NCBI GenBank assembly: GCA_002360495.1
Contig: DEQO01000109.1
Coordinates: 1 to 15,601 of the forward strand
Length of the DNA stretch: 15,601 nucleotides
DNA from: Flavobacteriales bacterium UBA3364
GTDB lineage: Bacteria; Bacteroidota; Bacteroidia; Flavobacteriales_F; PHOS-HE28
Direction: 5' to 3'
Of the stretch, positions 7,155 to 13,933 are shown piece after piece. Within the stretch, counting starts at the first letter, position 1. Every line of letters starts with the position of its first letter. The translations under genes and the position numbers were made by a program. Under the pieces are notes generated by a model, which worked only from the letters and a program-made list of their open reading frames with translations, was not told where the DNA came from and did not search any database.

Positions 7155-7865
7155 ATGCCCAAACCATCGTTCCGGTTCAAACAATTCACTATCCAGCAGG
7201 ACCGCTGCGCCCTGAAGGTGGGCACCGATGGCGTGCTTTTCGGCGCGTGGGTGAACTACCGAGGAGCAGAACGGATCCTCGATATCGGCACAGGAACGGG
7301 CGTGCTGGCCTTGATCGCCGCGCAGCGAGCGCCGAACGCTTCGGTCGATGCGGTCGAGATCGACGATGCATCAGCCGAACAAGCAGCCGGGAACGCAGCA
7401 GCGAGTCCTTGGAGCGATCGCGTGCGTGTACACCGCATGGACGTGCGCCGCATGAACGTCAGCGAGCCTTTCGACCTCATCCTCTGCAATCCGCCCTATT
7501 ACGCAGGCTATTCACCAGCAGCGGATGAGCGGGTCGGTGTGGCCAAGCACAGTGATGAGTTGCTCTTCCCCGATCTGATCGCTGCGGTCGGTCGCCTGCT
7601 GGCGCAACGTGGTCGTTTTGCGCTCATCATTCCCCTCAACCGTGAAGCCGAGTTCAGCGCATTGGCTGGTGCTATTGGCCTGGGACCGATACGCCGCTGT
7701 GTCGTGAAGTACGTCGCCCACCGACCGGCCAAACGCGTATTACTTGAATTGAGCAGGGAAGGGGGACCGGTCCGCGAAGAGCGGCTGACCATCGAGAACA
7801 CGGGACCATTCGACTACACGCCGGAATACCGTGCGCTCATCAGCGACCTGATGCTGAATTTCTAG
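7155..7865 (+). CDS. trmN6: tRNA1(Val) (adenine(37)-N6)-methyltransferase, TrmN6/YfiC family
   Basis: This 236-residue SAM-dependent methyltransferase belongs to the family that methylates N6 of A37 next to the anticodon of tRNA1(Val). The N-terminus FRFKQFTIQQ then KVGTDGVLFGAW (21-32) is typical of TrmN6. Motif I is LDIGTGTGVLAL (42-53), with an acidic residue ending the next strand (VEID, 67-70). The catalytic N6-adenine motif is NPPYY (112-116). The C-terminal part (about 150-236) completes the Rossmann-like fold. It lies 5 nt after rimM and so is probably in the same operon, giving a translation-related pair. Its stop codon overlaps the stop of the convergent dehydrogenase gene. The family call is secure; the exact tRNA substrate is inferred from homologues. 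Confidence 0.9.
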   Translation: MPKPSFRFKQFTIQQDRCALKVGTDGVLFGAWVNYRGAERILDIGTGTGVLALIAAQRAPNASVDAVEIDDASAEQAAGNAAASPWSDRVRVHRMDVRRMNVSEPFDLILCNPPYYAGYSPAADERVGVAKHSDELLFPDLIAAVGRLLAQRGRFALIIPLNREAEFSALAGAIGLGPIRRCVVKYVAHRPAKRVLLELSREGGPVREERLTIENTGPFDYTPEYRALISDLMLNF

Positions 7866-9205
7866 GCCTCCACCTCTTCCTCGGTGAAAGCTACACCGAA
7901 CGTTTCCAACTCATCCAGGATCGGCTCATAGATCACGGGCTTCAACGGCAATAACACGCCACGGTCCGTGATCGTTCCGTTCAACAGCAGCTTGGACGCG
8001 ATGGCGATGGGAAGGCCAACTGTGCGTGCCATCGCGGTATACAACTGGTCATCGCCGATCACTCCCAACGATGCATGGATCGTCTGGTGCTGTCCTTCCA
8101 CGCTGTATCGGAAGCGGTGCCACATCACCACCATATCCTTGTCGTTCGCGCCGAGTTTCCACTTCTGCTCAAGCAAGTGCTGTAGCGTGGCTGCAGGGGA
8201 GCGGCCGCTCACACCCATGGGGTTGTTGTTCTCGAACAGCCCAAGCCAATCCAGCTTCTTCATCACCTCGCTGTGCTCATCCAGGCCGAGGTAGTTGGCC
8301 AGGTTACCCCGTGTGCCGCATTCCTGGCAATGGGGGAGGAAGGCATCAAGGTATTCGCTCCACTTCGCTTTCGCAGGCAACTCCATGGGGAAGCCATCTT
8401 CCGTGCACCCAAGTTGCACGAAGGCATCCCAGGCTTCGCAGTAGCCCGCCTTCCGTAGTGTTCCGCGCAGCAGGGTGGGGATATCATCCAGTCCATAGTG
8501 CGAGCGGTACTTCAACGAGTCGCGGTTCGCGTAGCCATCGAACTCCCCGAAGCCCTCTACGGCCACACGCACCGTCTGCTTGAAGAGCTTGTGGTAGGGG
8601 ATGTACTTCGTTTCACCATCGCGGATGTACTTCGCCGCTCCGCCTTGTCCGGCCAAGACGACGTTGCGGGGATTCCAGCTGAACTTGTAGCCCCACGGAT
8701 TGTCGTCGCTTTCCGGGGCCACCAGACCGCCGCAATAGCTCTCGAAAGCTTCCATGCGGCCACCTTCCGCCCGGATGCGGTCCAGGATGCGCATGGCGCT
8801 CATGTGGTCGATCCCAGGGTCCAGGCCCATTTCGTTCAGCACTGTGAGCCCCGCCGCCTTGAACTCCGCATCCATGGGCCAGAGGGCATCGGGCACGTAG
8901 CTTGGTGTGATCACGTGTTTCTTGAGGCTCAGGCAATCCTTCAGCACATCCATGTGCATGAAGGCCGGCAGCATGCTGATGATGAGATCGTGCCCGGCGA
9001 TCAATGCCGCCCGCGCTTCTCCGTCGGTCGCGTCCAGCCCCATCCCTGTGGCCACGGCCGGTCCTTCGGCGACCATGGCAGCCGCGTGGGCCGGGTCTTT
9101 GTCCGCTACCGTAATGCGCCAATCCTGTTGGGCTGCATGCCGGATCAGGTACTGGATCAGCGAAGAGGCCGAGCGGCCTGCGCCGAGGATGAGAATGCTG
9201 CGCAT
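7862..9205 (-). CDS. Saccharopine dehydrogenase family protein (LYS9-like)
   Basis: This 447-residue NAD(P)-dependent oxidoreductase probably acts on saccharopine, linking it to aminoadipate semialdehyde or lysine plus a keto acid. The start at 9205 was chosen because MRSILILGAG begins the Rossmann strand and glycine motif directly; the in-frame region upstream, from 9280, contains the promoter. Family markers are ILGAGRSASSL (6-16), EMGLDPGIDHMSAM (125-138) and YCGGLVAPESDDNPWGYKFS (157-176), followed by WNPRNVVLAGQG. The length matches LYS9-type saccharopine reductases. In bacteria it could serve lysine breakdown or an aminoadipate route; no lysine pathway partner is present in the window. 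It is convergent with trmN6 and shares a CTAG stop overlap. The family call is firm; the direction of the reaction is not known. Confidence 0.9.
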   Translation of the reverse strand: MRSILILGAGRSASSLIQYLIRHAAQQDWRITVADKDPAHAAAMVAEGPAVATGMGLDATDGEARAALIAGHDLIISMLPAFMHMDVLKDCLSLKKHVITPSYVPDALWPMDAEFKAAGLTVLNEMGLDPGIDHMSAMRILDRIRAEGGRMEAFESYCGGLVAPESDDNPWGYKFSWNPRNVVLAGQGGAAKYIRDGETKYIPYHKLFKQTVRVAVEGFGEFDGYANRDSLKYRSHYGLDDIPTLLRGTLRKAGYCEAWDAFVQLGCTEDGFPMELPAKAKWSEYLDAFLPHCQECGTRGNLANYLGLDEHSEVMKKLDWLGLFENNNPMGVSGRSPAATLQHLLEQKWKLGANDKDMVVMWHRFRYSVEGQHQTIHASLGVIGDDQLYTAMARTVGLPIAIASKLLLNGTITDRGVLLPLKPVIYEPILDELETFGVAFTEEEVEA

Positions 9206-9227
9206 GGTGCGTCCGGTTGGTGGTGCC

Positions 9228-9257
9228 CAAAGATGCGAACCTCCAACGAGGCGGCAA
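9228..9257 (-). promoter_or_regulatory. Promoter of the saccharopine dehydrogenase gene
   Basis: On the minus strand TTG (9255-9257) is followed after 19 nt by CATCTTTG (9228-9235), a one-mismatch TAnnTTTG box at the standard spacing. It ends 22 nt before the ATG at 9205. It also supports that start over the upstream in-frame ATG, which would lie upstream of the promoter. Confidence 0.6.
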
Positions 9258-9289
9258 CGCTGCCCCGGGTACCGGTCCAACTGCCTTCA

Positions 9290-9332
9290 TAGCCGTTTGG
9301 CACACGGCTTGCCTGCCTTGAGGCAACGGCTA
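9290..9332. promoter_or_regulatory. Inverted repeat overlapping the DUF4476 gene promoter
   Basis: TAGCCGTT (9290-9297) and AACGGCTA (9325-9332) are perfect 8-bp inverted arms. Between them is a second small dyad, TTGCCT (9309-9314) with AGGCAA (9321-9326), which shares two bases with the right outer arm. The arms flank the -33 element and touch the -7 box, where a repressor or activator could act. It could also be chance. Confidence 0.35.
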
Positions 9333-9338
9333 ACTTCG
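9309..9338 (+). promoter_or_regulatory. Promoter of the DUF4476/CsgG-like/LPP20 cluster
   Basis: TTG (9309-9311) is followed after 19 nt by TAACTTCG (9331-9338), a one-mismatch TAnnTTTG box. It ends 18 nt before the ATG at 9357. The next two genes follow at 34 nt and by overlap, so this promoter probably drives at least three genes. Confidence 0.55.
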
Positions 9339-9356
9339 CAACCCATAACCACGCTC

Positions 9357-10361
9357 ATGGCACGTTCCTTCGCACTCTCCCTCAGCACTTTACTCGCCTT
9401 CGCTTCGTTCGCTCAGACCAGTGATCTGATCGTTTTCACCGACGACGGGACCAAATTCACCCTGGTCATCGACGGTGATGTGAAGAACAACGAGCCGGCC
9501 TCCCGGGTCGTCGCCACAGGTATCAAGACCGAAACCCCGGTAATGATGGTGAAGTTCGCGGATGCCGGTATCGCACCGATCAAGCAGAACGGTTACCTGG
9601 AAATGGGCAAGGAATACACCATGATGGTGACCACGAACAAGAAGGGTGCCCGTGTCTTGCGCATGACGGGTCAAGCTGAATTGGGAACCACTGCGAAGGC
9701 TGAACCGGAAAAGATCAAACCCACCGACTTCGAGGACGATGGGGCCAACAGCACCATGGTGGTGCAGGAGGTCGGGATGCCTGGTGACGAAGTGATCACG
9801 ACCACCACCGTCGTTGAGGAGGGTGATCCATCGGTGGACGGGGAGAACGTGAACATCGACATGGGTGTGAACGGCATCAACTTCAACATGAGCGTCAAAG
9901 TGGATGAGGGCATGGGCGAGAGCAAGTCGACCTCGACCAGCACCCGCACGACCACCACGACCACCACCACGACCCGCACCGGGACCGCTCAACCCATCAT
10001 CGACACCAAACCGAAACCCGTCGAGCCCGCCGTATACAACATGCCCGGCTACACCGGCCGCGTTGGTTGTGCTTGGCCGATGACGGACGGCGAGTTCGCA
10101 GATGTGAAGAAGAGCATCGAGGCCAAGAGCTTCGAGGATTCAAAGATGACCCTTGCCAAGCAGGTGGGCAGCAGCCGTTGTTTCACCGTGGACCAGGTGA
10201 AAGGACTTATGGGCCTGTTCAGCTTCGAGGATTCCAAGCTGGACATCGCCAAGTACGCTTACGAGCGCACCTACGACATCGACAACTACTACAAGGTGAA
10301 CGACGCTTTCACCTTCGAAACCTCCATCGACGACCTGAACGGATATATCCAGGCACGCTGA
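9357..10361 (+). CDS. Secreted DUF4476 domain protein with Thr-rich linker
   Basis: This is a 334-residue exported protein of unknown function. A signal peptide ends near Ala19-Gln20 (LLAFASFAQ). An N-terminal beta domain (about 22-105: IVFTDDGTKFTLVIDG and so on) matches the first part of many Bacteroidota DUF4476 proteins. A long polar acidic linker (about 110-225) includes a run of nine Thr at 198-206. The C-terminal DUF4476 domain (about 242-332) is helical and contains two copies of SFEDSKxxxAK (258-268 and 289-299), 31 residues apart, and YDIDNYYKVNDAFTF. The start was placed at 9357 because the signal peptide follows; the open frame further upstream overlaps the divergent dehydrogenase gene and promoter. 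It leads the lipoprotein cluster, 34 nt before the CsgG-like gene. Confidence 0.88.
   Translation: MARSFALSLSTLLAFASFAQTSDLIVFTDDGTKFTLVIDGDVKNNEPASRVVATGIKTETPVMMVKFADAGIAPIKQNGYLEMGKEYTMMVTTNKKGARVLRMTGQAELGTTAKAEPEKIKPTDFEDDGANSTMVVQEVGMPGDEVITTTTVVEEGDPSVDGENVNIDMGVNGINFNMSVKVDEGMGESKSTSTSTRTTTTTTTTTRTGTAQPIIDTKPKPVEPAVYNMPGYTGRVGCAWPMTDGEFADVKKSIEAKSFEDSKMTLAKQVGSSRCFTVDQVKGLMGLFSFEDSKLDIAKYAYERTYDIDNYYKVNDAFTFETSIDDLNGYIQAR
9948..9974 (+). repeat. ACC/ACG triplet tract encoding nine Thr
   Basis: Nine consecutive ACC or ACG codons encode Thr198-206 in the linker of the DUF4476 protein. A change in repeat number would keep the frame, so linker length could vary between strains. Confidence 0.7.
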
Positions 10362-10395
10362 GCATCCGGCCTTAAGCCTTGCATCGGGAAACCAC

Positions 10396-11775
10396 ATGCG
10401 TAGCATAACCTGCATCACTTCCGTCCTGTCCATCGCACTTCTGCTCCCGGGGTGCAGCGGGTCCAAGTCCTTCTCCAAAAAGGGGGAGAAGTTGGACGAG
10501 GCCGGATTGTATGCCGAGGCCGCTGATATGTACCTGCAGGCCGCTCAGCGGAACGTCAAGAACGTCGACGCGAAGATCGGCCTGAAGAAGACCGGGCAGA
10601 TGGTGTTGAACGATAAGTTGAGCGCTTTCTTCAAGAACATGGCCATGGGTGATGCAAAGGGAGAGGCCGTGCAGGCCTATCTCGATGCCGTGGAATATCA
10701 GGAACGCGTTTCCCGTGCCGGTGTGCAGTTGGAGATCGCAGACCACTACAGGACCGACTTCGAGAAGGTGAAAGGCGAACACTTGGTGGACCTGTACAAC
10801 GAAGGGCAGGCCTTGTTCGAAAAGGAGGATTTTCCCGCTGCTGAGAAGGTGTTCGCACGCATCGGCAAGTTGGAACCCAACTACAAGGATGCCAGCAGTT
10901 TGCAGAACGTTGCCTACTTGGAACCGCTCTACCGGTTGGGCAAGAGCGATCTGGAGGCAGGGAATTACCGGAAGGCCTACCAAAGTTTGACCAAGGTCGT
11001 CGACAAGAACAGCAGCTACAAGGATGCGACCGCACTGCGCCAGGACGCACTGACCCAAGGGCAGTTCATCGTGGCCGTTCTGCCTTTCACCGCTGCGGGC
11101 GTCAGCAATGCGCTTGCCTCGAACGTGCAGGCCCATGCCATGAGCGCTCTCACGGAGTCCACCGACCCTTTCTTGAAAGTGGTCGACCGCGAGAACCTGG
11201 AGCGGATCCTGGAAGAACAACGCTTGAGCCTGAGCGGGGTCGTGGATGAGCAGACCGCCGTGCGTGTCGGAAATTTGATGGGTGCCCAAGCGGTGCTCAT
11301 GGGATCCGTCGTGGATTACCGCGAGATCCCCGGGTCCCTGCGCCGAAGCACCAAGGAAGGGTTCGAATCCTACCGCGTGCAGCAAGTGAACAAGGAGACC
11401 GGCGAGAAGTACTTCGTGGTCCGCTACAAACCCGTCCGGTACAGCGAGTTCTATCAGGAGAACAAGGTCGTCCTGTCGTACAACTATCGATTGGTTTCCT
11501 TGGAGACCGGTGAGGTCCTGATGAGCAAAGTGGCCGAAAAGGAGGCTTCCGACCACATGTATTACGCCACATACGATGGTAATCGCGAGGCTTTGCTACC
11601 CTCCTTGAACGGCACGGCCGACCTCAGCGATCGCGGTCGACGCGATATTCGTTCGCTACTGGGCGCGTCGCGCGAGGTGAAGCCTGTGGCCAGCTTGATG
11701 AACGAGGTCCTGCGTAGCACATCGGCCACCATGGCTTCCGATATCCAGCAGGAACTCAGCCAGAAGCTGCCATGA
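10396..11775 (+). CDS. TPR and CsgG-like domain outer-membrane lipoprotein
   Basis: This 459-residue lipoprotein has a signal peptide with lipobox LLPGC and lipidated Cys20. The N-terminal half is helical with TPR-like repeats: GLYAEAADMYLQAA (37-50), LYNEGQALFEKEDFPAAEKV (133-152) and LGKSDLEAGNYRKAYQSL (181-198). Residues about 224-450 resemble the CsgG/HfaB/FlgO/LpoB fold: FIVAVLPFT, FLKVVDRENLERILEEQRLS, then NLMGAQAVLMGSVVDY, and YRLVSLETGEVL near the end. CsgG itself forms the curli export pore, whereas LpoB-type relatives activate penicillin-binding proteins. No curli subunit or csgE/F gene is nearby, so neither role can be assigned. The insert at about 308-360 could correspond to the pore hairpin region. 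It follows the DUF4476 gene by 34 nt, and its stop overlaps the next start (ATGA), indicating translational coupling. Confidence 0.85.
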   Translation: MRSITCITSVLSIALLLPGCSGSKSFSKKGEKLDEAGLYAEAADMYLQAAQRNVKNVDAKIGLKKTGQMVLNDKLSAFFKNMAMGDAKGEAVQAYLDAVEYQERVSRAGVQLEIADHYRTDFEKVKGEHLVDLYNEGQALFEKEDFPAAEKVFARIGKLEPNYKDASSLQNVAYLEPLYRLGKSDLEAGNYRKAYQSLTKVVDKNSSYKDATALRQDALTQGQFIVAVLPFTAAGVSNALASNVQAHAMSALTESTDPFLKVVDRENLERILEEQRLSLSGVVDEQTAVRVGNLMGAQAVLMGSVVDYREIPGSLRRSTKEGFESYRVQQVNKETGEKYFVVRYKPVRYSEFYQENKVVLSYNYRLVSLETGEVLMSKVAEKEASDHMYYATYDGNREALLPSLNGTADLSDRGRRDIRSLLGASREVKPVASLMNEVLRSTSATMASDIQQELSQKLP

Positions 11776-13163
11776 GGAAGCTGCTCCTGTTCGTTCCGAT
11801 CATCCTGCTGGCCGCCTGCAAGGGAAGTAGACCGGCAACGGAGAGCACCGTGAAAGAGCCCGTCGGTCAGGTGCAGCGTCCGGCCTGGGTCGGTTCGCGC
11901 CCGGTCTCAGATGGTTACTACGTGGGTATCGGCATGGCCGGCAAGAACCGCCCCGACGTGCTGGAGACCGCCAAGAAGAACGCCTTGAACGACCTCGCCA
12001 GTGAGATCAGCGTCACCGTTGAGGGGAACAGCCTGCTGTACACCCTGGATCGGAAGAACCAGTTCGACGAGTCCTTCACCAGTAGCATCAAGACCACCAG
12101 CAACGAGCAGATCGCAGGCTTTGAACTCGTCGATACGTGGGAGGATGGTACCGAGTACTGGACCTATTACCGGTTGTCCAAGGCCGAGCATGCCCGGCTG
12201 AAAGCCGAGAAGAAGGCCGGGGCCATCAGCACGGCATTGGATTACCACGCACGTTCCAAACAAAGCATTGCCGCTGGTGATCTGCGCACGGCGTTCGATC
12301 AGGACCTGCGTGCCTTGCTGGCGATGAAGGAGCACTGGGGAGAGAACGACCTGGTCGACGTGGACGGGAAACAGGTGCCCCTCGTCAACGAACTCTACGC
12401 CGATCTGCAAAAGCTGACCAGCGGTGTCCAACTGACGATACTTCCCGAACGGTGTGAATTGTCCTATGCCAACCACTTCAAGCGGGAGTTGCTCATCACG
12501 GCTGTCTACAAGAACGGAACTGCTTCACGGGACCTGGTGCAACTTCCCCTGTTCATCACCTTTCCGGGTACTGGCGGCAAGGTCACGGAGCTGAAGAACA
12601 CCGATGCCGAAGGGCAGGCCCGTACCACGATCCAACGGATCGATGCCGGCGCACAGGTCAAGGAAGTGCTCGTGAAGCTGCATCTGGACGAGCTGATCAG
12701 CCGGGAAATGGACCGCACCCTGGTGAAAGCGCTTGTCAGCAGCCTCACCGTGCCGGAACAACGGGCCATCATCGACCTGAAGATGCCCAAGGTGTTCATG
12801 AGGGCGCAAGAGAGCAATTTGGGGCAACCGGTGAACGATTCTGGTGTGGCGCTTGCCGTACGCGAGGAACTCACGACACGCGGCTTCCGCTTCGTGGACC
12901 GCGAAGGCGAGGCCGAACTGCTGCTCACCCTCCAAGCGAATACCCGTCAGGGTGGTGAGGCCAACGGTTTCTTCACGGCATTCCTCGATGTGACCTACAG
13001 TTTCCGCGACCGAAAAACGCAGGAAGTGGTCTACGAAGGCGGAAAACAGGGCGTGAAGGGCGTTCAGCTGAACTACCAGAAGGCCGGCCTCGAGAGCTTC
13101 AAGAAAGCCATCCCCGAGATCAGGAAGGAGCTGGTGCCCGGCATCATGAACTCTTTCCATTGA
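11772..13163 (+). CDS. LPP20-like multidomain lipoprotein
   Basis: This 463-residue lipoprotein has lipobox LLAAC with Cys16. Residues about 36-140 look like an LPP20 domain: RPAWV, YYVGIGMA, then an Ala-rich helix (ETAKKNALNDLASEISVTVE) and a final strand EYWTYYRLSK. A helical segment follows (about 140-215). Residues about 218-305 look like an Ig-like beta domain (LPLFITFPGTGGKV, then NTDAEGQARTTI). The C-terminal domain (about 338-463) has alpha/beta character (GVALAVREELTTRGFRFVD, EAELLLTLQAN, FTAFLDVTYSFRD) and may be another small lipoprotein-type fold. The start overlaps the stop of the CsgG-like gene by 4 nt. LPP20 proteins such as Helicobacter Lpp20 and Vibrio FlgP are outer-membrane lipoproteins. 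Here the function is unknown; physical association with the CsgG-like protein is inferred from the coupling. Confidence 0.8.
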   Translation: MRKLLLFVPIILLAACKGSRPATESTVKEPVGQVQRPAWVGSRPVSDGYYVGIGMAGKNRPDVLETAKKNALNDLASEISVTVEGNSLLYTLDRKNQFDESFTSSIKTTSNEQIAGFELVDTWEDGTEYWTYYRLSKAEHARLKAEKKAGAISTALDYHARSKQSIAAGDLRTAFDQDLRALLAMKEHWGENDLVDVDGKQVPLVNELYADLQKLTSGVQLTILPERCELSYANHFKRELLITAVYKNGTASRDLVQLPLFITFPGTGGKVTELKNTDAEGQARTTIQRIDAGAQVKEVLVKLHLDELISREMDRTLVKALVSSLTVPEQRAIIDLKMPKVFMRAQESNLGQPVNDSGVALAVREELTTRGFRFVDREGEAELLLTLQANTRQGGEANGFFTAFLDVTYSFRDRKTQEVVYEGGKQGVKGVQLNYQKAGLESFKKAIPEIRKELVPGIMNSFH

Positions 13164-13189
13164 GGAATGGCGGGCATTCGCGAAGTTTG
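13160..13189 (+). promoter_or_regulatory. Possible promoter of the small LPP20-like lipoprotein gene
   Basis: TTG (13160-13162) is followed after 19 nt by GAAGTTTG (13182-13189), a one-mismatch TAnnTTTG box. It overlaps the end of the preceding gene and lies 48 nt before the ATG at 13238. It could let the last gene of the cluster be expressed alone. The palindrome TTCGCGAA (13177-13184) overlaps the box. Confidence 0.45.
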
Positions 13190-13237
13190 GCACAGAATTG
13201 GAATCCCCACCCTGCAAGACACATCACGCTCCACAAC

Positions 13238-13837
13238 ATGAAAACCCTGACCACGAACCGTTCCATTACGGTACTGATGACCGCCCTGATGCTGTCCGGT
13301 GCCATGACCGCCTGCAAGAGCAAAAAGAAAGCGGCTGCCGCTGCCGCCCCTCCTTCCGGTGAAACGGAGGTGAAGATGGAATGCTCTGGTCCGGAGTTCT
13401 TCACGAACGATAAGAACTTCCGTGCCAACAACCTCGGCGAGAGCATGGACCAGGCCACGGCCAAGAAGAAGGCCCTCGCCAATGCCCGTGCGCAAATGGC
13501 CAGCGATATCAACACCCAGCTGAAAGGCGTCATCGACAACTACGTCAACAGCCGCGAGATGAACAACAAGGAAGAGGTAGCCGAGCGTTTCGAGGGCCTC
13601 ACCCGCGAAGTGGTCGACCAGAAGCTGACCGGTACCCGCACCATCTGCGAGAAGATGATGAAGGTGAACGCTACCGGCAACTACAAGGCCTACGTCGCCA
13701 TCGAGCTGAGCGCACAGGATCTGTTGGCCGCCTACAACGATCGCCTGAGCAAGGACGAGCGCCTGAAGATCGACTACGACTACGAGAAGTTCAAGGAGAC
13801 CTTCGACAAGGAAATGGAGAAGTTGAACAAGAACTGA
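13238..13837 (+). CDS. Small LPP20-like lipoprotein
   Basis: This 199-residue lipoprotein has an N-terminal signal with lipobox GAMTAC and lipidated Cys26. It is followed by a Lys/Ala/Pro-rich tether (27-42). Residues about 47-160 resemble an LPP20-type domain: an Ala/Lys-rich helix (ATAKKKALANARAQMASDIN, 73-92), a middle helix (EVAERFEGLTREVVDQKL) and a strand (NYKAYVAIELS, 148-158). Two Cys in the mature part (49 and 139) could form a disulfide. The C-terminus (about 165-199) is highly charged and likely helical. The ATG at 13238 was chosen because the lipoprotein signal follows. It lies 74 nt after the larger LPP20-like gene, possibly with its own promoter, and ends at a strong terminator. 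It probably works with the two lipoproteins upstream; the role is unknown. Confidence 0.8.
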   Translation: MKTLTTNRSITVLMTALMLSGAMTACKSKKKAAAAAAPPSGETEVKMECSGPEFFTNDKNFRANNLGESMDQATAKKKALANARAQMASDINTQLKGVIDNYVNSREMNNKEEVAERFEGLTREVVDQKLTGTRTICEKMMKVNATGNYKAYVAIELSAQDLLAAYNDRLSKDERLKIDYDYEKFKETFDKEMEKLNKN

Positions 13838-13854
13838 TCATCGCATCCTCCGAG

Positions 13855-13886
13855 GAGCCCCGGTCCAACGACCGGGGTTCTTTGTT
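13855..13886 (+). terminator. Rho-independent terminator of the lipoprotein cluster
   Basis: An 11-bp stem, GAGCCCCGGTC (13855-13865) with GACCGGGGTTC (13870-13880), containing one G-U pair, has a CAAC loop and is followed by TTTGTT. It begins 18 nt after the stop of the last lipoprotein gene. Confidence 0.88.
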
Positions 13887-13921
13887 CCTGGCCCTGGCTG
13901 CGGAGTATCGTTCCTGCTGCG

Positions 13922-13929
13922 GATCTTCG
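13922..13929 (+). promoter_or_regulatory. Promoter-like box before the DUF423 gene
   Basis: GATCTTCG is a two-mismatch TAnnTTTG box that ends 4 nt (CCCC) before the ATG. A promoter is needed here because a strong terminator lies just upstream. If active, it would give a leaderless mRNA. No clear TTG lies upstream; a CTG is at 13898-13900. Confidence 0.25.
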
Positions 13930-13933
13930 CCCC

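Noticed and set aside
9206..9280. N-terminal extension of the saccharopine dehydrogenase by 25 residues
   Set aside because: It covers a good promoter (TTG-N19-CATCTTTG), and the Rossmann strand begins right after the ATG at 9205.
8907..9356. Upstream extension of the DUF4476 protein by 150 residues
   Set aside because: It would overlap the dehydrogenase gene and both promoters and bury the signal peptide inside the protein.
9939..9980. The ACC/ACG tract as a CRISPR or non-coding repeat
   Set aside because: It lies in frame inside a gene and encodes a Thr run, with no spacer structure.
10372..11556. A 394-codon minus-strand open frame opposite the CsgG-like gene
   Set aside because: The plus strand has the lipobox, TPR and CsgG-like motifs, and the minus frame has none.
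9357..13837. Reading the lipoprotein cluster as a curli export system
   Set aside because: No curli subunits with repeat sequences and no csgE or csgF genes are present, and the CsgG-like protein has an added TPR part.
9357..13837. Reading the lipoprotein cluster as flagellar FlgO/FlgP/FlgT genes
   Set aside because: No flagellar genes are in the window and most Bacteroidota lack flagella; only the LPP20 and CsgG fold similarity is shared.
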